DNA from: Verrucomicrobiales bacterium
GTDB lineage: Bacteria; Verrucomicrobiota; Verrucomicrobiia; Verrucomicrobiales; DEV007
DNA length: 64,000 nt
Direction of reading: 5' to 3'
Assembly: GCA_029212615.1 (NCBI GenBank)
Contig: JARGPJ010000004.1
Location: 333,131 to 397,130, forward strand
The notes under the pieces were generated by a model that was not told where the DNA came from, did no database searches, and was given only the letters and a program-made list of their open reading frames with translations. Position 1 is the stretch's first letter, and each line of letters opens with the position of its first letter. Below, in pieces: positions 9,558 through 19,687 of this stretch. Made by a program: the position numbers and the translations under genes.

Positions 9558-10691
9558 ATGTCGGAAAAACCGGAATATGCCAAGGGACTCGCGGGAGTCA
9601 TCGCCAATGAATCATGCCTGAGCGACGTTCAGGGCCAGGAAGGCATCCTTCGCTATCTCGGTTATAATATCGACGACCTTGTCGATAACTGCACCTTTGA
9701 AGAGGTCACCTATCTCCTTCATCGTCGTAAGCTTCCGACGGCATCCGAGCTTGAGGTTTTCACGAAAAAGCTCCGCTCAGGACGGCACCTTCCCCAGGGG
9801 ATTATTGATTTCATTCTCTCTGCGCCTAAAGACGCACTTCCTATGGAGGTGTTGCGCACCGGTGTCAGCATGCTGGGGATGTACGATAACCGTGGCGACG
9901 ATCAAAACTACGAGTTAAATGAGGAGCGTGCGATCGCGATTTGCGCACAGATGCCTCTCATTGTTGCCTACTTTCACCGTGCCCGTCAGGGGCTCGATTT
10001 GCCGCCGGTTCGCGAAGATCTCTCCGAAGCTGCTCATTTTCTTTATCTTATCAGTGGCAAGGAGCCGAGTGCTGAGGCCACGAAGACCCTGGATGTAGCT
10101 TACATTATTCATGCTGATCACGGCATGAATGCCTCGACCTTCAGCTCCCGGGTCACGATCGCCACGTTGTCAGACATGTACTCGGCGATCACTTCGGCGA
10201 TCGGAACGCTTAAAGGGCCGCTTCACGGCGGCGCCAATGAAGGTGTCATCCATATGCTCCAGGAGATCGGAAGTCTCGATAAAGTGGATGCTTACGTTGA
10301 AGATTGTCTCGAGAACAAGAAGAAGATCATGGGAATCGGACACCGTGTCTACCGTGTCCTTGATCCCCGTGCGCCACATCTCCGTAAGATGGCGATCAAG
10401 TTGACAGAAGAGCTTGGTGAGACCAAGTGGATCGACATGTCAGAGCGGATTGCCGAGATCATGCGCGAGCGCAAAGGGTTAAACGCCAATGTCGATTTCT
10501 ATTCAGCGACCGTTTATTACTCCCTCGATATCCCGACCGATCTGTTTACGCCGATTTTTGCGATTTCACGTGCTGCTGGATGGACTGCTCAAGTGCTTGA
10601 GCAACTGGAGGATAATCGCCTCTACCGTCCCCTGACTTATTATACCGGCCCGACCACTGATCAGCCGGTGCCTCCAATGTCGGAGCGCTGA
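9558..10691 (+). CDS. gltA: citrate synthase
   Basis: Condenses oxaloacetate and acetyl-CoA to citrate, the entry step of the TCA cycle. ATG 9558 is chosen; a GTG one codon earlier (9555) is as well placed behind an AAGAGGA element at 9537-9543 and may be the real start. 377 residues, the length of the shorter bacterial class rather than the 430-residue hexameric type. The catalytic residues are visible: His223 in GPLHGGANE, His262 in GIGHRVYR and Asp313 in NVDFYSATVYY. It follows sucD by 67 bases, so co-transcription with sucCD is possible. A methylcitrate synthase role cannot be fully excluded. Confidence 0.93.
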   Translation: MSEKPEYAKGLAGVIANESCLSDVQGQEGILRYLGYNIDDLVDNCTFEEVTYLLHRRKLPTASELEVFTKKLRSGRHLPQGIIDFILSAPKDALPMEVLRTGVSMLGMYDNRGDDQNYELNEERAIAICAQMPLIVAYFHRARQGLDLPPVREDLSEAAHFLYLISGKEPSAEATKTLDVAYIIHADHGMNASTFSSRVTIATLSDMYSAITSAIGTLKGPLHGGANEGVIHMLQEIGSLDKVDAYVEDCLENKKKIMGIGHRVYRVLDPRAPHLRKMAIKLTEELGETKWIDMSERIAEIMRERKGLNANVDFYSATVYYSLDIPTDLFTPIFAISRAAGWTAQVLEQLEDNRLYRPLTYYTGPTTDQPVPPMSER

Positions 10692-10758
10692 TCCTGTTTT
10701 TTCCTTTCGTTGGAGAAGGCAAGCCCTGTAGAGGTTCGGAAGAGCTTGCTTTGGAATT

Positions 10759-12516
10759 CTAGGAGGAAGCCTCGAGAAAGGCGCGCCAGCCGCCAAGCGC
10801 GCTGATGTCCGACGTGCCTTCAGGTACGGCTGATTCGCAGATGAAGCCGGTCACGATTTTTCCATCGGCGAGGGTAAGTTTCCCGAAACCAAGTGGGCCG
10901 GGGATTCCTGCGACGAAGGAGCCAAACTGATTCGCCGGGATCGCCCAGCATTCGACGGCGATGGAGGTCCCTTGATTGCTCCCTTTCCGGATGAGCCCGG
11001 GGCGGGGGGGGAGGCCATGCTCTGCGGGTAGAGCAAGCAGTTGATAGTCCGGTGCGGTCCGGTCTTCCCGCAGAAAGCAGGCACCTCGGTCAGTCAATTG
11101 ATGGTTCAGGGGCAGATCCCTCATGTGAGCACCACAAACGACCAATTCGATCCAGTCGTTGGGAAACACGGGTTCCAATGCCGCTGCGTCGTTGAACCGA
11201 TTGGCGAGATTCAGCAGGGCCACATCAGACAGTGCCGGAGCGACCAATGTGATTCCCCAGGGCATCTTTCTCGACGCAAGCCTGCCTGCCGGGATCGCGC
11301 AGGCACTGAGGTCGAGGAGGTTCATGAAATTCGTGTAGTAGCCGAGATTCGAATTGAGCTGGATCGGGTCGGCGGCGACTTCCGCAGCGGTATAGGCGGT
11401 GCCCGCAGTGGGAGTCACGATGAGGTCGACCGAATCCATGATAAGATCGGCCCGCTGTTTCAGAGCCTTGAGGCGATACTGCGCGCGAAAGCCATCGACG
11501 GCTCTCGGTTCGCCGCCACCGCTGATGATCTGACGAGTCACAGGGTGGAGGGAGTCGGGCTGAGTGGTGATGAAATCTTCGATCGCCGCGAACCGTTCGG
11601 AAACCCACGGTCCTTCATAAAGGAGAAGCGCGGCCTCGAGAAAGGCATTGAAATCAACTGTCACCCTGGTGCCGCCGATAGATTCAAGTTTCGAGCACGC
11701 CTCCTCGAAAAGCTTTTCCGCTTCCGCGTCGCCGAAAAACTGGAGCTGTTCCGCTTGCGGCACCCCGAACGTGAAGCGATCGGCCGGAAACCAATTCGAC
11801 TGAGCCTTTTCACGGGAGTAAGCGTCATCAGAATCGGGTTGGGCCGCGACGGAGAATACCGTGGCAGCATCATTGGGGCTCTTTGCAAAAATGGAAACGC
11901 AGTCAAGGGAGCGACAGGCCGGAACGACGCCGTTGCAGGACAGGCTTCCGAAGGTTGGCTTCAGCCCGACCAGTTCATTGAGACCCGCCGGGATACGACC
12001 GGATCCGGCGGTGTCTGTTCCCAGCGAGAAGGTGACGAGATCGCGCGCAACCGCAACCGCCGACCCCGAGGAGGAGCCTCCCGGGATGTAATCTTCATTG
12101 AACGGATTCTTCGGGAATCCATAAGGGGAGCGGACCCCGACAAGCCCGGTCGCAAACTGATCGAGGTTCGTTTTTCCCAGCGGAATCGCGCCTGCCTCGA
12201 TGAGAAGCGCGACGACGGTTGCGTCTTTATCAGGATCAAAGGAATAGTCGGGGCAGGCTGCCGTCGTCGGGTTGCCGGCGAGATCGATATTGTCTTTGAT
12301 AGCAAAGGGGATCCCGAAGAGTGGTTTGGTTTGAGGTGATTCGCCTTCGAGGGCCTGGAGGATCTCATCCATCCGTAAGTCAGAGGTCAGTGAAATCCAG
12401 ATCAGTGGATCGGAGGCGCTGATCGCAGCTTTCAGATCACCGACAAGTGTTGCCGGCGTGAGTTCACCGCTCGCATATTTTGCATGGAGCGCGGGGATGG
12501 AAAGATCGAGTGACAT
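10759..12516 (-). CDS. atzF: allophanate hydrolase
   Basis: Hydrolyses allophanate to two ammonia and two CO2, the last step of the urea carboxylase or guanidine carboxylase route. 585 residues: an amidase-signature domain (about 1-440) with the catalytic Lys74 (GIPFAIKDN), a Ser in 148-150 (GGSSSGSA) and Ser172 (TDTAGSGRIPAG), followed by the C-terminal allophanate hydrolase domain (about 465-585, LVVCGAHMRDLPLN and FGSFVAGIPGPLGFGKL). It is the last gene of the island's downstream operon and starts one base after the carboxylase stop, so the two are almost certainly translated together. It converges with the citrate synthase gene. Confidence 0.95.
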   Translation of the reverse strand: MSLDLSIPALHAKYASGELTPATLVGDLKAAISASDPLIWISLTSDLRMDEILQALEGESPQTKPLFGIPFAIKDNIDLAGNPTTAACPDYSFDPDKDATVVALLIEAGAIPLGKTNLDQFATGLVGVRSPYGFPKNPFNEDYIPGGSSSGSAVAVARDLVTFSLGTDTAGSGRIPAGLNELVGLKPTFGSLSCNGVVPACRSLDCVSIFAKSPNDAATVFSVAAQPDSDDAYSREKAQSNWFPADRFTFGVPQAEQLQFFGDAEAEKLFEEACSKLESIGGTRVTVDFNAFLEAALLLYEGPWVSERFAAIEDFITTQPDSLHPVTRQIISGGGEPRAVDGFRAQYRLKALKQRADLIMDSVDLIVTPTAGTAYTAAEVAADPIQLNSNLGYYTNFMNLLDLSACAIPAGRLASRKMPWGITLVAPALSDVALLNLANRFNDAAALEPVFPNDWIELVVCGAHMRDLPLNHQLTDRGACFLREDRTAPDYQLLALPAEHGLPPRPGLIRKGSNQGTSIAVECWAIPANQFGSFVAGIPGPLGFGKLTLADGKIVTGFICESAVPEGTSDISALGGWRAFLEASS

Positions 12517-12517
12517 G

Positions 12518-15500
12518 TCAGGAGGGTTTCAGAGCGAGTAGGAGTTGTCCGGGGTGAACCGCGTCGCCCTCGGCCGCGAAAAGTGACTCGACGATACCGG
12601 CTTCCGGCGAAGGGATCGTGATTTCCATCTTCATGGCCTCAAGGATAAGCACAGGTTCATCGGCGGCTACGGTATCGCCGGGTTTCACGAGAACTTTCCA
12701 AACGCTGCCGGCAACGGCGGCCTCAACCGGTTCGCAACCCCCGGGCAGTTCACTTTCGGGTGGTGCGGATACTTCTTCGGCAGTTTCGACGAGTTTTTTA
12801 AAGATGCCGGCATCTTCCCAGCGTTGTCGTTCTTCGCGGAAGGAACTTTGCTGCCTGCGCTGAAACGCGGAAATAGAGTCAGCCTCAGTCTCGAGGAACT
12901 GGTTGTAGTCCCTGAGCGAAAAGCTTGTCTCCTCGATCTTCGGGTTCCATCTGCCGATAAGGAAATCGGAGCGGAGCTGCTGGAGTTCTTCGCCTGAAAC
13001 TTCGTAGAAGCGAATCTGGTCAAAGAAGCGCAGGAGCCAGGGCTCCTCTTCTGTGAATGATTTCGTGACGTGGAATTTATTCCACATCTGGACGGTGCGT
13101 CCCACAAATTGATAGCCTCCGGGACCCTCCATTCCGTAAATGCAAAGGTAGGCACCTCCAATCCCAACGGCGTTCTCCGGTGTCCAGGTTCTCGCCGGAT
13201 TGTATTTCGTGGTCACGAGTCGATGTCTTGGATCGAGCGGGGTCGCGACGGGCGCACCCAGATAGACATCGCCGAGGCCCATGACACAGTAGGCGGCGGA
13301 GTAGACGATCTCCTTCACCTTTTCGATGGAGTCGAGTCCATTGATCCGGCGGATGAACTCGATATTACTCGGGCACCAGGGGGCATCGGGGTTGACCGAC
13401 TGCATGTACTTCCGAATCGCTTCCTGTGTGCTGGGGTCGTCCCATGAGAGGGGTAGGTGGACGACACGGGCCGGAACCTCAACCGATTCGAGATCAGTGA
13501 TCGCCGCTTCGGATTGATGCACCAGTTCGATGACTTCCTCTTGAGATAAAGAGCGGCTGTCGAAATGAATTTGCAGGGATCGAATTCCCGGAGTCAGATC
13601 AAGGATGCCTTCGATGGCCTGTTCCTTAAACCATTGATAAATCACATGAGCTTTGAAGCGGAGGTTCAGATCCAGCTTCATTTCTCCATATTCCACGAGG
13701 AGGTGACTTTCACCGCTGGGGCGTATCGTGACGTCAGGGAGCGATTCGATAATGGCCGTTTGAGTGGGAATCGGCAGGATTTCTGCCGGCTCCGGGGCTC
13801 CCGGTGCGATGAGGCGCTTCACTGATAATTCCTGAGCGTCACGCAGAAGTCTCGCTTCATGGTCTGAGACCGGGCGAAACCGGATCGTGTCACCGGGGGC
13901 GAGCTGCCCCATTTTCCAAAGGTCAGCTTCAATGACGGTAGCGGGACAAACGAAGCCTCCCAGGCTTGGCCCGTCAGGACCGAGGATCACCGGCATGTCT
14001 CCGGTGAAATCAATGGAACCAACGGCGTAGGCGTTGTCGTGGATATTCGAAGGATGAAGGCCTGCTTCACCGCCATCTTCGCGCGCCCAGATTGGTTTGG
14101 GCCCGATCAGACGCACACCGGTTCGCGCAGAGTTGTAGTGAACCTTCCAGTCGGTCGTGAAAACCATTTCGATATCTTCCGGCGTGAAGAACTCCGGACA
14201 ACCATGAGGCCCATAGATCACCGAAATATCCCAGTGCGTTGAAAAGGTCGGGATGAGGCCCCCGGGAGCGGGAGTGGAATCGGCTGCCGGTGCATTGCCC
14301 AATCGAAGGACATCTCCGACACGAAGAGCTCGCCCGCCGTGTCCGCCGAACTGGCCCAGGGTGAACGTGGATTTGCTGCCGAGATAGTCGGGAACATCAA
14401 GCCCGCCCTTCACCGCAAGGTAGGCGCGAACTCCGGGGGTGCTTCCACGAGCGCCCATCTTCAAAAGGGAGCCGGCATCGACGGGTAGAGGCCGGCCAAA
14501 GGGAATTTCGGCACCGTCGAGGGTGGCCGGAATCCCGGCGCCAACCAGAGCAATTTCAGTGGCCCGGTTGAACTTCAGGGTCGGCCCGGAAACGGCAATT
14601 TCGAGGCCTGCTGTTCCTTCTTCGTTTCCGACGAGGCGGTTTGCGATACGAAATGAAAGCGAATCCATGGGTCCGGATGGAGGAATCCCCACTTCCCAGT
14701 AACCAATGCGTCCGGGATAGTCCTGAACCGTGGTTTGTGTTCCGGAAGCAATGACGTCGATCGTCGATGGAGTATAGGCAAAGTCTGCGAGGACGTTAGT
14801 GCTCATCGCCCCGGGGCTGGTGAAGACTTCACCGCGGATGATTTCGCGGAGGTAGTCCAGATTCGTTTCAATTCCGGCAATGTTCGTTGCCGCCAGCGCC
14901 GCTGACATCGCTTTGATTGCCTCGTCACGGGTGGGGGCCGTTACCATGATCTTGCCGATCAATGAATCGTAGTGAGCTGAAATGACGCTGCCGCTTGAGA
15001 TCCAGTGATCGACCCGGGCTTTCTCCGGAAAAATCACCTCGGTGAGAAGGCCTGACGAGGGTTGGAAATCCTTTGCCGGATCCTCCGCACACAGTCGAAC
15101 TTCGATGGAACAACCTCTCTCTGCGAAGGTGTAATCGATTTCATCGCCGCCCGCGAGTTTTACCATCCACTCCACGAGATCCACCCCGGTGACAGATTCG
15201 GTGATTCCATGCTCAACCTGGAGGCGGGTATTGATCTCCAGAAAGTAGTAATCACCGGTGTCGGCATCGACAAGAAATTCTGCGGTGCCCGCGCTCCGAT
15301 AGTTGAGGGCGGCCGCCATTTTAGCGGCGCCTTCGAACAGTTCAGGGGCCTCCTCGCGCGTGAATCCCGGAGCGGGCGTTTCTTCGACAATCTTCTGGTG
15401 GCGCCGCTGAGCAGAGCAGTCGCGCGTTCCGAGGGCAACGACGTGTCCTTTTCCATCACCGAAGAGCTGAACCTCTACGTGGCGTGCCCGCTGAATATAT

Positions 15501-16099
15501 TTTTCCAGAAAGACTCCGCTGTCACCAAAGTTCGCCTGACTGGCCCGGGTAACCCTGTTGAATGCTTCGCTCAACCCTGTTGAATCCTGACAGATCTCCA
15601 TGCCAATGCCGCCACCCCCGGCCGTGCTTTTCAGCATGACGGGAAAACCGATCTCCCCGGCGGCGCTGAGGGCCTCTTCCACCGAGGAGAGAAGAGGGGT
15701 TCCCTCGAGAAGGGGAACTCCGCTGTCCTTCGCAATCTGGCGGGCGGTGTGCTTGAGTCCGAATTGTCGAATCTGTTCCCCGGTGGGTCCGATCCAGGCA
15801 ATTCCGGCCGCTTCGCAGGCCTCTGCAAAACCGGCGTTCTCGGAGAGAAGTCCATAGCCCGGATGGAGGCCGTCGCATTCCGTCAGGGCTGCGATTTCAA
15901 GCAGGCGCTCTGTTCGTAAATACGATTCGGAAACCGGAGCGGGCCCAAGCAGGAATGCTTCGTCGGCTTCGGTGACATGGGGGGAATCGCGGTCCGCTTC
16001 GGAATAAACGGCGACAGAACCGATCCCGAGCTGTTTCAGGGTTCGTACAATGCGGCAGGCAATCTCCCCGCGGTTGGCGATAAGAACTTTGGAAAGCAT
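12518..16099 (-). CDS. biotin-dependent urea/guanidine carboxylase
   Basis: ATP- and biotin-dependent carboxylase of 1193 residues making allophanate from urea or carboxyguanidine from guanidine. Domains in order: biotin carboxylase with ATP-grasp (about 1-450; [32 protein letters not shown]), a KipA-type carboxyltransferase half (about 455-770; [20 protein letters not shown]), a KipI-type half (about 800-1050, [20 protein letters not shown]), a helical linker, and a biotinyl domain with Lys1158 in EAMKMEI. Because the two DUF1989 partners are directly upstream, which is the context of guanidine carboxylases (CgdAB-dependent route), guanidine is the likelier substrate; this is inference, since urea and guanidine enzymes differ at few active-site residues. 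Confidence 0.93.
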   Translation of the reverse strand: MLSKVLIANRGEIACRIVRTLKQLGIGSVAVYSEADRDSPHVTEADEAFLLGPAPVSESYLRTERLLEIAALTECDGLHPGYGLLSENAGFAEACEAAGIAWIGPTGEQIRQFGLKHTARQIAKDSGVPLLEGTPLLSSVEEALSAAGEIGFPVMLKSTAGGGGIGMEICQDSTGLSEAFNRVTRASQANFGDSGVFLEKYIQRARHVEVQLFGDGKGHVVALGTRDCSAQRRHQKIVEETPAPGFTREEAPELFEGAAKMAAALNYRSAGTAEFLVDADTGDYYFLEINTRLQVEHGITESVTGVDLVEWMVKLAGGDEIDYTFAERGCSIEVRLCAEDPAKDFQPSSGLLTEVIFPEKARVDHWISSGSVISAHYDSLIGKIMVTAPTRDEAIKAMSAALAATNIAGIETNLDYLREIIRGEVFTSPGAMSTNVLADFAYTPSTIDVIASGTQTTVQDYPGRIGYWEVGIPPSGPMDSLSFRIANRLVGNEEGTAGLEIAVSGPTLKFNRATEIALVGAGIPATLDGAEIPFGRPLPVDAGSLLKMGARGSTPGVRAYLAVKGGLDVPDYLGSKSTFTLGQFGGHGGRALRVGDVLRLGNAPAADSTPAPGGLIPTFSTHWDISVIYGPHGCPEFFTPEDIEMVFTTDWKVHYNSARTGVRLIGPKPIWAREDGGEAGLHPSNIHDNAYAVGSIDFTGDMPVILGPDGPSLGGFVCPATVIEADLWKMGQLAPGDTIRFRPVSDHEARLLRDAQELSVKRLIAPGAPEPAEILPIPTQTAIIESLPDVTIRPSGESHLLVEYGEMKLDLNLRFKAHVIYQWFKEQAIEGILDLTPGIRSLQIHFDSRSLSQEEVIELVHQSEAAITDLESVEVPARVVHLPLSWDDPSTQEAIRKYMQSVNPDAPWCPSNIEFIRRINGLDSIEKVKEIVYSAAYCVMGLGDVYLGAPVATPLDPRHRLVTTKYNPARTWTPENAVGIGGAYLCIYGMEGPGGYQFVGRTVQMWNKFHVTKSFTEEEPWLLRFFDQIRFYEVSGEELQQLRSDFLIGRWNPKIEETSFSLRDYNQFLETEADSISAFQRRQQSSFREERQRWEDAGIFKKLVETAEEVSAPPESELPGGCEPVEAAVAGSVWKVLVKPGDTVAADEPVLILEAMKMEITIPSPEAGIVESLFAAEGDAVHPGQLLLALKPS

Positions 16100-16111
16100 G
16101 ATTTTTGGAGC

Positions 16112-16744
16112 TCAGTCCCAGATGAGAACCTCGACCGGAGTGGGGTTGTAGGCGTTGCAGGGGTTGTTGAGCTGAGGGCAGTTGGACATCAGGGCAATGA
16201 CATCCATCTCCGCGATCATTTCCACATAACGGCCCGGCGCGGAAATTCCGTCGGCAAAGGTGAGCTTGCCGTCAGGAGTGACCGGGACATTCATGAAGAA
16301 GTTGATGTTGTTGGTGATATCCCTTTTGCCGAGACCCTCGCCCCATTCAGTGACGCCGCAGAGAAACGAGTCGCGGCAGGCATGCATCGGTTCTTTGTCG
16401 AGCGAGTAGCGCATCGTGTTTGATTCGCGAGAGCAGGCGCCCCCCACGGTGTCATGGCGACCGCAGGTATCAGCAGTGATTGTGAGAAGGGCATTGCCTT
16501 CTGTCGACATCAGCGTTGTTCCGGTGGTCAGGTAAAGCGCTGCCTGGTTCCGTATCGTCACGTCGGCGGCATAGCGATCCGTTGGATCGTGTGCGTTGTA
16601 GAACAGGGTATCTGCTGCCTGGTTTCCTTCAAGATCAAGAATGCGAAGGGTCTGACCCTTTTCGATACGGCGCATCCAGTGGTCACCGGCTTTGACAACT
16701 TCTCGGTAAACCGCGTTTTCCGGGGAATGAGGGGATTCAGTCAT
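16112..16744 (-). CDS. urea carboxylase-associated DUF1989 protein, UAAP2 type (carboxyguanidine deiminase subunit)
   Basis: 210 residues, a DUF1989 (urea carboxylase-associated) protein. Proteins of this pair form carboxyguanidine deiminase (CgdAB), converting carboxyguanidine to allophanate and ammonia between the carboxylase and allophanate hydrolase. The conserved [15 protein letters not shown] segment and a Cys/His cluster ([14 protein letters not shown], about residues 93-106, plus Cys at about 122 and 128) are likely metal ligands, and [14 protein letters not shown] is conserved in the family. It lies 12 bases from the carboxylase and 3 bases after the paired gene. The numbering UAAP1/UAAP2 follows length and order and is tentative. 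Confidence 0.88.
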   Translation of the reverse strand: MTESPHSPENAVYREVVKAGDHWMRRIEKGQTLRILDLEGNQAADTLFYNAHDPTDRYAADVTIRNQAALYLTTGTTLMSTEGNALLTITADTCGRHDTVGGACSRESNTMRYSLDKEPMHACRDSFLCGVTEWGEGLGKRDITNNINFFMNVPVTPDGKLTFADGISAPGRYVEMIAEMDVIALMSNCPQLNNPCNAYNPTPVEVLIWD

Positions 16745-16747
16745 GGC

Positions 16748-17473
16748 TCAGGCGCGCAGGGCGTAGTAGTCCTCCGTGTTGATGAACGCCCGCTCGTTTT
16801 CGGGGCGTGAGATTCTGCAGGGATCATCCGCTGCTACCGGAGCAGCGGGAAGCACTTCCAGTTTCACCGGCTTCGGAGCGTAAACCGGGTTCGGATCAAG
16901 AGGGTGTTGGCAGCTTGTGAGGACAATGAGTGTGTCCATTTCAAAGCGAAGCTCGATCACTGAACCGGGGGCCGAGGCTCCTTCGACATAGCTGAGCTTT
17001 CCCTTATCATCAGAAACAACCCTGGAGAACAGATTCAAATTTGGAACGATGTCCTTCTTTCCAAGGCCGTGCTTTCCCAGTTCGATGAGGAAATTTTCCC
17101 GACCGTTCCGGTAAAACTCGTTCCGGGCCGTTTGGTAATCATGCTCGCCGTACTTTTCGCGAACCAGTTTTGCATCGGTGCATCCGCAGACGCTGTCGTG
17201 CCAGCCGGCAGTATCTTTAACAATGGAGCAGAATAACCGGCCCATATCCGAGTGCAGGCAATGTCCTTCGGTGAGTTGAAAGGTGTGCTGACCCTTCAAG
17301 GTGTCAGGCATGTTGTAGCGCTCGATCGGTTCGTCGGCATTGTAGAGCAGGGTGCTGACATTCGCCCCGCCTTCTAAATCGGTGACTCGAAGCGTTTTAC
17401 CTCGACTGATCGTCTGCGACCACATTCCACCGCCGCTTACCGTTTTTTCAAAGATGATGTTATTCCCGGTCAT
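16748..17473 (-). CDS. urea carboxylase-associated DUF1989 protein, UAAP1 type (carboxyguanidine deiminase subunit)
   Basis: 241 residues and paralogous to the next gene: both have a DLEG(G/N)-x3-(S/D)TL(L/F)YNA motif, and the Cys/His cluster here reads [14 protein letters not shown]. It is expected to form the heteromeric carboxyguanidine deiminase with its neighbour. It lies 15 bases downstream of the NikR-like regulator and 3 bases upstream of the UAAP2 gene, so regulator, both subunits, carboxylase and allophanate hydrolase form one tight operon. The [20 protein letters not shown] stretch is shared with the family. Enzymatic role is known from homologous clusters, not demonstrable here. 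Confidence 0.88.
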   Translation of the reverse strand: MTGNNIIFEKTVSGGGMWSQTISRGKTLRVTDLEGGANVSTLLYNADEPIERYNMPDTLKGQHTFQLTEGHCLHSDMGRLFCSIVKDTAGWHDSVCGCTDAKLVREKYGEHDYQTARNEFYRNGRENFLIELGKHGLGKKDIVPNLNLFSRVVSDDKGKLSYVEGASAPGSVIELRFEMDTLIVLTSCQHPLDPNPVYAPKPVKLEVLPAAPVAADDPCRISRPENERAFINTEDYYALRA

Positions 17474-17488
17474 AAAAATGTATAATTG

Positions 17489-17944
17489 TCAGGATTTGAG
17501 TCCCTCTTCACCGGGAAAAGGATGGATCGGCGGGATGAGAAGTGACATCATGACAAGCCGCCCTGATTTTACTCCTTTGCAGGTTATGAGCTTATCCGCG
17601 ATCATTTTGAGTCGTCTCGCCGGCCCTTGAACGAGGATTACCTCCATGGTGTGGTCTTCCTCCAGCAGGATATGTTGTGAGCTGATCACCTCATCGATAT
17701 ACTCACGCTCGATTGCCGCGAGTTGGGGGAGAAGTCCCGACTTCGACTCGTCGTAAAACAGAGTGATGGTTCCGGCCATCATCTCCGTGCCACGCTGTTT
17801 GTAATGCTCGATCAAGCTTGCGTTGATCATTTCTGCAACCGCCTGCGACCGGTTTGTGAAACCGCGTGCTTTAACGAGATTGTCCAGCTCGTTGTAGACA
17901 CCGTTCGGTAGAGAAATACTGATTCGTTTGACACCTTTTTCCAA
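17489..17944 (-). CDS. NikR-like ribbon-helix-helix regulator
   Basis: 151 residues if TTG at 17944 is the start. That start is chosen because AAAGGAGGT, a perfect ribosome site and rare in this window, ends a few bases upstream; ATG 17977 would add 11 residues that overlap the ribosome site. The N-terminal RHH domain (VKRISISLP then SQAVAEMINASL, about 4-48) binds DNA and the C-terminal part (about 55-140) is the ACT-like NikR ligand domain. By hand alignment only one of the four Ni ligands of E. coli NikR is kept (the His in SSQHILLEEDHT); the Cys is Thr. It probably senses something other than nickel. A palindrome just upstream is the likely autoregulatory operator. Confidence 0.85.
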   Translation of the reverse strand: MEKGVKRISISLPNGVYNELDNLVKARGFTNRSQAVAEMINASLIEHYKQRGTEMMAGTITLFYDESKSGLLPQLAAIEREYIDEVISSQHILLEEDHTMEVILVQGPARRLKMIADKLITCKGVKSGRLVMMSLLIPPIHPFPGEEGLKS

Positions 17945-17984
17945 GAGGACCTCCTTTTCTCCCTTACCTGAGCACATGCCGCGC

Positions 17985-18023
17985 CAATGGGTAATACTTT
18001 TGGTGTAATTAGTATTACCATTG
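17985..18023 (-). promoter_or_regulatory. palindromic operator upstream of the NikR-like regulator
   Basis: Perfect inverted repeat GGTAATAC (17990-17997), 14-base spacer, GTATTACC (18012-18019); outer bases CAAT/ATTG extend the symmetry with one extra base. The layout, two 7-8 base half-sites about 21-22 bases apart, is that of NikR operators (GTATGA-N16-TCATAC in E. coli). It lies 41 bases before the regulator start and overlaps the stop codon of the upstream SUMF1 gene, so the regulator operon likely has its own promoter here. Confidence 0.7.
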
Positions 18024-18689
18024 CCGGTCCGGCGTGATACCCGGCCTTCGTACGAGCCGGAAGCCGATGTTTTCGCGGCAACTGGTCTCGACCACAGAGT
18101 CGCTCCAGGAGCATCGCAGAAGGCGCGGGAGATAGTCCCATGCCCCTCCCCTTATCTTTCTTTCTCCAGGACGAGGGCCCTTGCCGAGGGTCCATTCGCA
18201 AACGTTTCCAAGAAGGTCAAAGAGCCCGAATGAGCTGGGCGGGAAGTGATCCACAGGGGTAAGGCAGCCGGGACCGATTCGTTCAATGGATTCGTTGAAC
18301 AGGAAATTGGCATCATCAGTCTCGAGAACATCACCGCCGGGAAATACGGTATTGGTCCCTGCCCTCGCCGCGTGCTCCCACTCCAGTTCCGTGGGAAGAT
18401 CCCAGCCTTTTTCCCCGCTCGTTTCCCGAAGCCAGTTGACGAATCCCATCGCTTCATTCCAGCTGATGCCATGGGCCGGGAGCTTCGGGTCCATCGACAA
18501 AAAACGGTTCGCTTCATACTGATGCCAATCACCAACGGTGACGGGAAACCGGCTCATTTCGAATGCTTCCGGGCCTCTCACCCAGCTGCCCGACGGCTCG
18601 CCTGCATTCGCATACTTGTCATCGGGAGAGCCGCCGATCCAGGTTTTCCCGCCGGGGAGCCGGGTCATTTCAGGGAGAGTGACAGTCAT
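18015..18689 (-). CDS. SUMF1/FGE-fold domain protein (copy 1)
   Basis: 224 residues consisting of one formylglycine-generating-enzyme-type (SUMF1, C-lectin-like) domain: LPGGKTWIGGSPDDKY at the start, EMSRFPVTVGDWHQY, HGISWNEAMGFVNWL, LPTELEWEHAARAGT, GLFDLLGNVCEWT, and a C-terminal RGGAWDY...LRCSWSD...IGFRLV. True FGE active-site cysteines are not in their usual arrangement, although Cys residues occur in LRCSW and TSCREN. Known relatives are FGE and EgtB-type iron enzymes; the activity here is unknown. It starts in an ATGA overlap with the deacetylase gene. A paralogue lies at 21825-22568. Confidence 0.85.
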   Translation of the reverse strand: MTVTLPEMTRLPGGKTWIGGSPDDKYANAGEPSGSWVRGPEAFEMSRFPVTVGDWHQYEANRFLSMDPKLPAHGISWNEAMGFVNWLRETSGEKGWDLPTELEWEHAARAGTNTVFPGGDVLETDDANFLFNESIERIGPGCLTPVDHFPPSSFGLFDLLGNVCEWTLGKGPRPGERKIRGGAWDYLPRLLRCSWSDSVVETSCRENIGFRLVRRPGITPDRQW

Positions 18690-19546
18690 GCATCAAAATC
18701 AATTTCGAGCCGCCGTGAAGGGTCCTCGAGGACCCATTCCGCAATCCCGGATCCAGTCGCGATCCATGCGTCACCGGTTTCGACGATATCGTTGAGGAGG
18801 CGTTCGATGAGTTTTACTCTGGAAGGGCGCCCGGAAAGCCACGGGTGTAGTGTGAGGACGAAGCAGCAACCGTAGTCGCGCATCGCGGTGAATTCGTCCC
18901 ACCAGAGTCGGTAAACTTTCTCACAATCTTCCGGGATTGCTCCCCATGCCGGCTCGGCATTGAAAGCGAACTGCTCCCAGTCTTCGAGCATCCACTGCCC
19001 CGGGATCTCGACGAGCCCGTTCCCGTGGACAAAAGGAACGTCATCTCCCATCATACTGGCATTGTAGAGGAAGCCCTCTCTCTTCAGCAGGTCCGGCGTG
19101 CCGGGATTAATTTCAAACCACGGTGCGCGATATCCGGCGGGTCTTTTCCCGGTCACTGATTCCAGAATGCTGAGACTCTTGAGAAGGACCTCGTCTTCCT
19201 CAGCAGGAGTGAGATCAGCAAGCTTTTCGTGCAGATGTCCGTGTGCTCCGATCTCGTGTCCGTCATTGAGAATCGCGGCGGTCATCTTTGGGTGGTGCTC
19301 GACGATGTAGCTCGGAATGAAGAAGGTCGCGGGTAACTCGAGATGTTTCATCAGCCCGAGGAGTCTGGGCACCCCTGTCGTTGGACCGTATTCGCACTGC
19401 GACATCGTCGTGATACGTGAAGTGAGAGTGGGATCTTCAGACAGTGCGGTGGTTTCGCCATCGACGTCGAAGCAGACCATGACGGCGCACTTTCTGCCCT
19501 CTGGCCAAAGGTGTCTGGGTTGCGGGGTGAAGGGAGATGTCTTCAT
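18686..19546 (-). CDS. polysaccharide-deacetylase-fold hydrolase, PuuE-like
   Basis: 286 residues with the NodB/PuuE-type metal-dependent deacetylase fold. Visible motifs are CFDVDGET (catalytic and metal Asp, about residue 27), GHEIGAHGHLHEKL (two metal His, about 105-115), GYRAPWFEINPGT (Arg-Ala-Pro) and LTLHPWLSGRP (catalytic His). No signal peptide is present, so it acts in the cytoplasm, which favours an amidohydrolase such as the PuuE allantoinase or a related C-N hydrolase over cell-wall deacetylation. Its setting in an N-assimilation island supports hydrolysis of an amide, ureide or similar small molecule. Substrate unknown. The stop overlaps the next gene's ATG. Confidence 0.85.
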   Translation of the reverse strand: MKTSPFTPQPRHLWPEGRKCAVMVCFDVDGETTALSEDPTLTSRITTMSQCEYGPTTGVPRLLGLMKHLELPATFFIPSYIVEHHPKMTAAILNDGHEIGAHGHLHEKLADLTPAEEDEVLLKSLSILESVTGKRPAGYRAPWFEINPGTPDLLKREGFLYNASMMGDDVPFVHGNGLVEIPGQWMLEDWEQFAFNAEPAWGAIPEDCEKVYRLWWDEFTAMRDYGCCFVLTLHPWLSGRPSRVKLIERLLNDIVETGDAWIATGSGIAEWVLEDPSRRLEIDFDA

Positions 19547-19585
19547 CTTAGATGACTGGAACCATCGGGACCTTCATCGTGGTGG

Positions 19586-19687
19586 TCATGAGCATCGTCC
19601 CTGCCACTTCAAACCGGAGGCGATCGCCCCGGCGGTGCCGAAGCTGACGTCAATGATGGAGGTTCGCCGCCCGGTGAAGAAAATCAT
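19586..19687 (-). CDS. possible short ORF coupled to the Rieske gene (perhaps frame-split)
   Basis: A 33-codon frame begins in an ATGA overlap with the Rieske oxygenase stop (ATG 19687-19685). It reads MIFFTGRRTSIIDVSFGTAG and then loses its protein-like character near 19615. In the next frame a coherent stretch (FEVAGTMLMTTTMKVPMVPV) runs to TAA 19550-19548, one base before the gap to the deacetylase. Together they would make a peptide of about 46 residues if one base were missing or ribosomes shifted. I know no match. It may be a real small protein, a sequencing error or the tail of a lost gene. Confidence 0.35.
   Translation of the reverse strand: MIFFTGRRTSIIDVSFGTAGAIASGLKWQGRCS

Noticed and set aside
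11041..12339. 432-codon plus-strand frame antisense to allophanate hydrolase
   Set aside because: Arg-rich shadow of the true minus-strand gene, with no motifs.
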